Source: VXRD01 sp965232265 (GTDB lineage Bacteria; Latescibacterota; UBA2968). From it: a DNA stretch of 64,000 nucleotides. The notes under the pieces were generated by a model. It did no database searches. It was not told the origin of the DNA and was given only the letters and a program-made list of their open reading frames with translations. Shown here in pieces: positions 61,577-64,000 of the stretch (positions within the stretch are counted from its first letter, which is position 1; each line of letters opens with the position of its first letter). Both the position numbers and the translations under genes were made by a program. The DNA lies in NCBI GenBank assembly GCA_965232265.1, contig CBDDPH010000002.1, positions 2,294,001 to 2,358,000 on the forward strand, read 5' to 3'.

Positions 61577-61606
61577 AAAGGGTTATGCCGAGCGGCATAA
61601 CCCTTT
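61577..61606. terminator. AAAGGGTTATGCC hairpin terminator, type 1 variant
   Basis: Perfect 13-bp stem (AAAGGGTTATGCC / GGCATAACCCTTT) around GAGC. Follows tRNA-Leu on the minus strand, with a T-run after it. Confidence 0.88.
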
Positions 61607-61628
61607 CTGTGTTCTATGTGAGAATTTG

Positions 61629-61715
61629 TGGTGCCGAAGGTGGGATTCGAACCCACACGGGCCTAAGCCCACGGCGCCCTGAACGCCGCACGTCTACCAA
61701 TTCCATCACTTCGGC
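61629..61715 (-). tRNA. tRNA-Leu (anticodon CAG)
   Basis: Acceptor GCCGAAG/CTTCGGC, D-arm with GGTAGAC, anticodon stem CGGCG/CGCCG with loop TTCAGGG (anticodon CAG), a long variable arm (TGGGCTTAGGCCCG) typical of class II tRNA, T-arm GTGGGTTCGAATCCCAC, and encoded CCA. 87 bases with CCA. Confidence 0.96.
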
Positions 61716-61736
61716 ACCTGATCCAGTGCGAAGGCA

Positions 61737-61765
61737 AATATATCAAATCGCTTATGGGTTGTCAA
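61737..61765 (-). promoter_or_regulatory. Sigma70-type promoter of tRNA-Leu
   Basis: Minus-strand TTGACA at 61765-61760, TATATT at 61742-61737, spacer 17 bases; 22 bases upstream of the tRNA 5' end. Near consensus. Confidence 0.85.
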
Positions 61766-61869
61766 GGAAGTGAGAAGGAAGAAGTGAGAAGTGAGAAAGC
61801 CCCGCTCAACCACCCAAATGCGGGTGCTTCATCTCATCCTTTACCCTTCATCTCATCCTTCACATTTCA

Positions 61870-62829
61870 TCACGGCAGGGCAGCGAGGGCGGCGAATAGC
61901 GCTTTGATATAGCCCACAGAGTAAGCCAGTCCGCCAGTGATAGGCGCATTGTCGCCTTCGAGTCCGGGGATGTGGTCGGGATTCAGGCAGCCATCGAAGC
62001 CCACGCGGTTGAGTTCCAGCAAGAGCTTGAACATGTTCATGTCGCCGTCGTCGAGCAGGGTTTCTTCAAAGCCGCGCGCTGTGGCGAATGAGCCGCGCAC
62101 ATTGCGGAAGTGTACCATAAAGATGCGGCCTTTGCGGCCGTAGTTGTTGATTTCGTCGAGGACGAGCGGTGAACCACCCGCTTCGGCGCGAGTGCCACAG
62201 CAGTAGAGATAGCCGACTTGTGCGCTGGGAAAGGCGTCGATGACGCGGTGAAATCCCAGGCCGCCGAATGGCGTGTCTGGGTTGGGAGAGTCGGATGGGT
62301 GAATGGCGAGCTTAATCCCGGTTTCTTCGGCGATGGGCACGAGGTGTTCATAGACGATGCAGAAGTGTTTCCACCAGTCTTGCAGGGCTTCGTAATCGGG
62401 TGTTTCGGGCACGGGTTTGGTCAGTGCCTGACTTTCGCCTCGCGAGAGGTATCCGCCGCGGTGCTCAGATCGGTAGCGAAACATGAGTTCGTTAAAGGTG
62501 TCGCCCCAGAATCGCTGTCGGGCAATGGGTACGCCTGCTTCGCCAAGTATGCGCAGTGCCGTACATGTATTTTCGAGTTCTTTTTCGCCGCCGGGTTGAT
62601 CGGTCATAAATTTTTCCGTGATATTTGGCAGGCTGACGCGGTTGATCGACAGGCCCCAGGACTGGATCTTTTTCTTTATTTTGAGAAGTTCATCCAGGTC
62701 GGGATACCCCTGTTCTGCAACGCCGGGAATGTCCGTATCCGTCCCAAAATCGAGGGCGTCAGCGCCGAGTTGGGTGACAAATCGCAGATACGAATCGGAG
62801 AGTTCGCGGTGCCAGACGGAAATTTTCAT
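61870..62829 (-). CDS. UxuA-like mannonate dehydratase/sugar isomerase (TIM barrel)
   Basis: 319 residues from the ATG at 62829 (AAGGAGG upstream); the longer frame overlaps ctaA and is wrong. HPSDSPNPDTPFGGLGFHRV, YLYCCGTRAE, IFMVHFRNVRGSF and DGCLNPDHIPGLEGDNAP fit mannonate-dehydratase metal and substrate sites. Shorter than E. coli UxuA (about 394). It dehydrates D-mannonate to 2-keto-3-deoxygluconate in hexuronate use; close relatives may be isomerases. Confidence 0.85.
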   Translation of the reverse strand: MKISVWHRELSDSYLRFVTQLGADALDFGTDTDIPGVAEQGYPDLDELLKIKKKIQSWGLSINRVSLPNITEKFMTDQPGGEKELENTCTALRILGEAGVPIARQRFWGDTFNELMFRYRSEHRGGYLSRGESQALTKPVPETPDYEALQDWWKHFCIVYEHLVPIAEETGIKLAIHPSDSPNPDTPFGGLGFHRVIDAFPSAQVGYLYCCGTRAEAGGSPLVLDEINNYGRKGRIFMVHFRNVRGSFATARGFEETLLDDGDMNMFKLLLELNRVGFDGCLNPDHIPGLEGDNAPITGGLAYSVGYIKALFAALAALP

Positions 62830-63767
62830 GAAGACCTCCTTGTGTTGATGGTTCTCAGTGTGAGCCACAAAGTATAGACCGCGCAGATGAGCAGGGCTGC
62901 GGTCACGAGATGGAGTACTTGAAATACGCGGGGTAGGCCACCGTAAGCCAGAGCTATGCCAGTGGCTGCTTGAAACAGAATGAGTGCGAATGCGAGGAGG
63001 CTGCTCACTTTGAGCAAGCCTCTTATTGCATTTTTGCGTATGATATAGACGAGATAAGCGGCAACGGCAATGACCACCCAGGTGAAGGAGCGGTGGATGT
63101 GATCCATAAGGCCAATATTGGCGATCCATGCACTGCGAGCGACGCCCGCGCTATTTTTGATGTAGGGATCGATGGCTTCGCGCACCTGTGTGCCGAGTAG
63201 CATTTGGATGCATACCATGATGAAGAGCCAGGCTGAGAGGTGAGCGAGTAATTTGGGGGTGGGCAATGTGGCGGGAAGGCGGATGTCAACGGCGCGAAAT
63301 GTGACGTAGAGCAAGAGGCATAAGAGTACCATCGCGCCTGCCATGTGAAGGGTGATCATGCCGGGTTTGAGGCCGGATTGTACGACTTGCCCGCCGAGCC
63401 AGCCTTCAAAGCCGACGAGGAAGACGGCAGTGAGCGATCCGTAGAAGATGGCGGGTTGTGTTTTCCGATATGGGATGGCGCGCAAGAAGGTGGCGATGAC
63501 CAGCAGGCCGATGATCATGCCGATGAGGCGGTTGATGTATTCGATCCACATTTTGACCGGGTTGAAGTCTTCGATGTTTAGCCCGCGTTCTGCGAGATAG
63601 GCACGGTCGATGGCGTCGATACTCGAGGGCGGGAACCAGCAGCCCCAGCACCGGGGCCAGTCGGGACATCCCAGGCCCGCGCCTGAAACGCGCACGAGAC
63701 TGCCAACGCCGATGAGCAAGAGGATCGCAATGAGGGTGGTGATGGCGGTTTTTTGGAAGGCGTTCAT
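62826..63767 (-). CDS. ctaA: Heme A synthase (COX15/CtaA)
   Basis: 313 residues, eight membrane helices. GLGCPDWPRCWGCWFPPSSI holds a conserved Cys pair; His ligands in EYINRLIGM-type helix, ITLHMAGAMVLL, DHIHRSFTW and VLHLVTAALLI. It oxidises heme O to heme A for cytochrome oxidase. Stop overlaps the UxuA start (ATGA), an operon that looks fortuitous. Confidence 0.93.
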   Translation of the reverse strand: MNAFQKTAITTLIAILLLIGVGSLVRVSGAGLGCPDWPRCWGCWFPPSSIDAIDRAYLAERGLNIEDFNPVKMWIEYINRLIGMIIGLLVIATFLRAIPYRKTQPAIFYGSLTAVFLVGFEGWLGGQVVQSGLKPGMITLHMAGAMVLLCLLLYVTFRAVDIRLPATLPTPKLLAHLSAWLFIMVCIQMLLGTQVREAIDPYIKNSAGVARSAWIANIGLMDHIHRSFTWVVIAVAAYLVYIIRKNAIRGLLKVSSLLAFALILFQAATGIALAYGGLPRVFQVLHLVTAALLICAVYTLWLTLRTINTRRSS

Positions 63768-63771
63768 ATCA

Positions 63772-63806
63772 CGAATTAAAAATTGAGAATTAAAAATTAA
63801 GAATGA
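63772..63806 (+). repeat. AT-rich AATTAAAAATT repeat, copy 3
   Basis: GAATTAAAAATTGAGAATTA then AAAATTAAGAATGAAG. Upstream of ctaA on the minus strand; adjoins CACTAACC-type sequence as at 28050. Confidence 0.7.
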
Positions 63807-63850
63807 AGAGCTGGTGGGTTCACCACTAACCGCCTAACCACTAACTACCG

Positions 63851-64000
63851 CTACTCTTTTAACATCTCGTCAATGGCTTTGCGTACTGTGCGCCGCCACG
63901 CCCATTCGGACATGTCGTCCCAGTTGTCGGTGTTTTTGGGTTTCCGGAAATACAGGTAGAGTTCAATGCCCATATAGACCCAAAATGCGATAAAAATGAA
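63851..64000 (-). CDS. C-terminal end of a small membrane protein (start outside window)
   Basis: Visible part of 49 residues: a membrane helix FIFIAFWVYMGIELYLYFRK, then a soluble tail with WDDMSEWAWRRTVRKAIDEM, ending LKE and TAG. The gene continues past the window. Located upstream of ctaA; function unknown. Confidence 0.6.
   Translation of the reverse strand, partial: FIFIAFWVYMGIELYLYFRKPKNTDNWDDMSEWAWRRTVRKAIDEMLKE

Overview
The window looks like a chromosomal piece of an uncultured, didermic, heterotrophic bacterium, most like the Latescibacterota or Poribacteria. This is inferred from gene content, not from a phylogenetic marker. The signs are two formylglycine sulfatases, an alpha-L-fucosidase, two phytanoyl-CoA-dioxygenase-like enzymes, two Gfo/Idh/MocA dehydrogenases, outer-membrane proteins, a TonB-type receptor, and secreted proteins carrying Ca-binding 'DxDGDGxVxFxDFLxFxxxFG' tags. 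Intergenic spaces are full of short dispersed palindromes and repeats.

Layout. 0-16 kb: partial FAD reductase, DUF1015 protein, MFS/sulfatase pair, a broken patatin/outer-membrane-protein chimera, a two-component system, MscS channel, oligopeptidase A, HAD phosphatase, an orphan DUF2357/PD-(D/E)XK nuclease, mannose-6-phosphate isomerase and a DUF4143 ATPase. 16-23.4 kb is an accessory patch: truncated Uma2, a frameshifted N6-adenine methylase with a nuclease-like N terminus, a Phd/PIN toxin-antitoxin pair lying between two copies of a TonB-receptor 3' end, and a TonB receptor split over three frames. 23.4-37.7 kb is mainly sugar and small-molecule catabolism (PhyH, fucosidase, dehydrogenases, TIM-barrel isomerase, MsrA, M42 peptidase, DegT aminotransferase) with an RND efflux pump. 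37.7-51.5 kb holds envelope proteins, a TauE-like permease, EF-hand/dockerin-like secreted proteins, TPR proteins, malate dehydrogenase, a D-threonine-aldolase/DSD1-like enzyme and a second MFS/sulfatase pair.

51.6-59.1 kb is the most unusual part. On the minus strand lie a small Cys-rich exported peptide gene (cut by an IS256-family element), a MacB/FtsX-type permease, a membrane-anchored beta-propeller, a small FMN-binding-like protein and a frameshifted TlpA-like thioredoxin. Divergent from them is a helix-turn-helix/pentapeptide-repeat protein. I propose a peptide export, disulfide or maturation locus; that function is inference. 59.2-61.5 kb holds a cobalt-type nitrile hydratase operon (beta-alpha-accessory) with a visible promoter, plus what looks like the deletion scar of a second copy. 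The window ends with tRNA-Leu(CAG), a UxuA-like enzyme, heme A synthase and a partial membrane protein.

At least five single-base-type frameshifts occur in otherwise well-conserved genes. They may be real decay or assembly indels, and only reads can tell. Starts were moved wherever a Shine-Dalgarno sequence and the family N terminus agreed.
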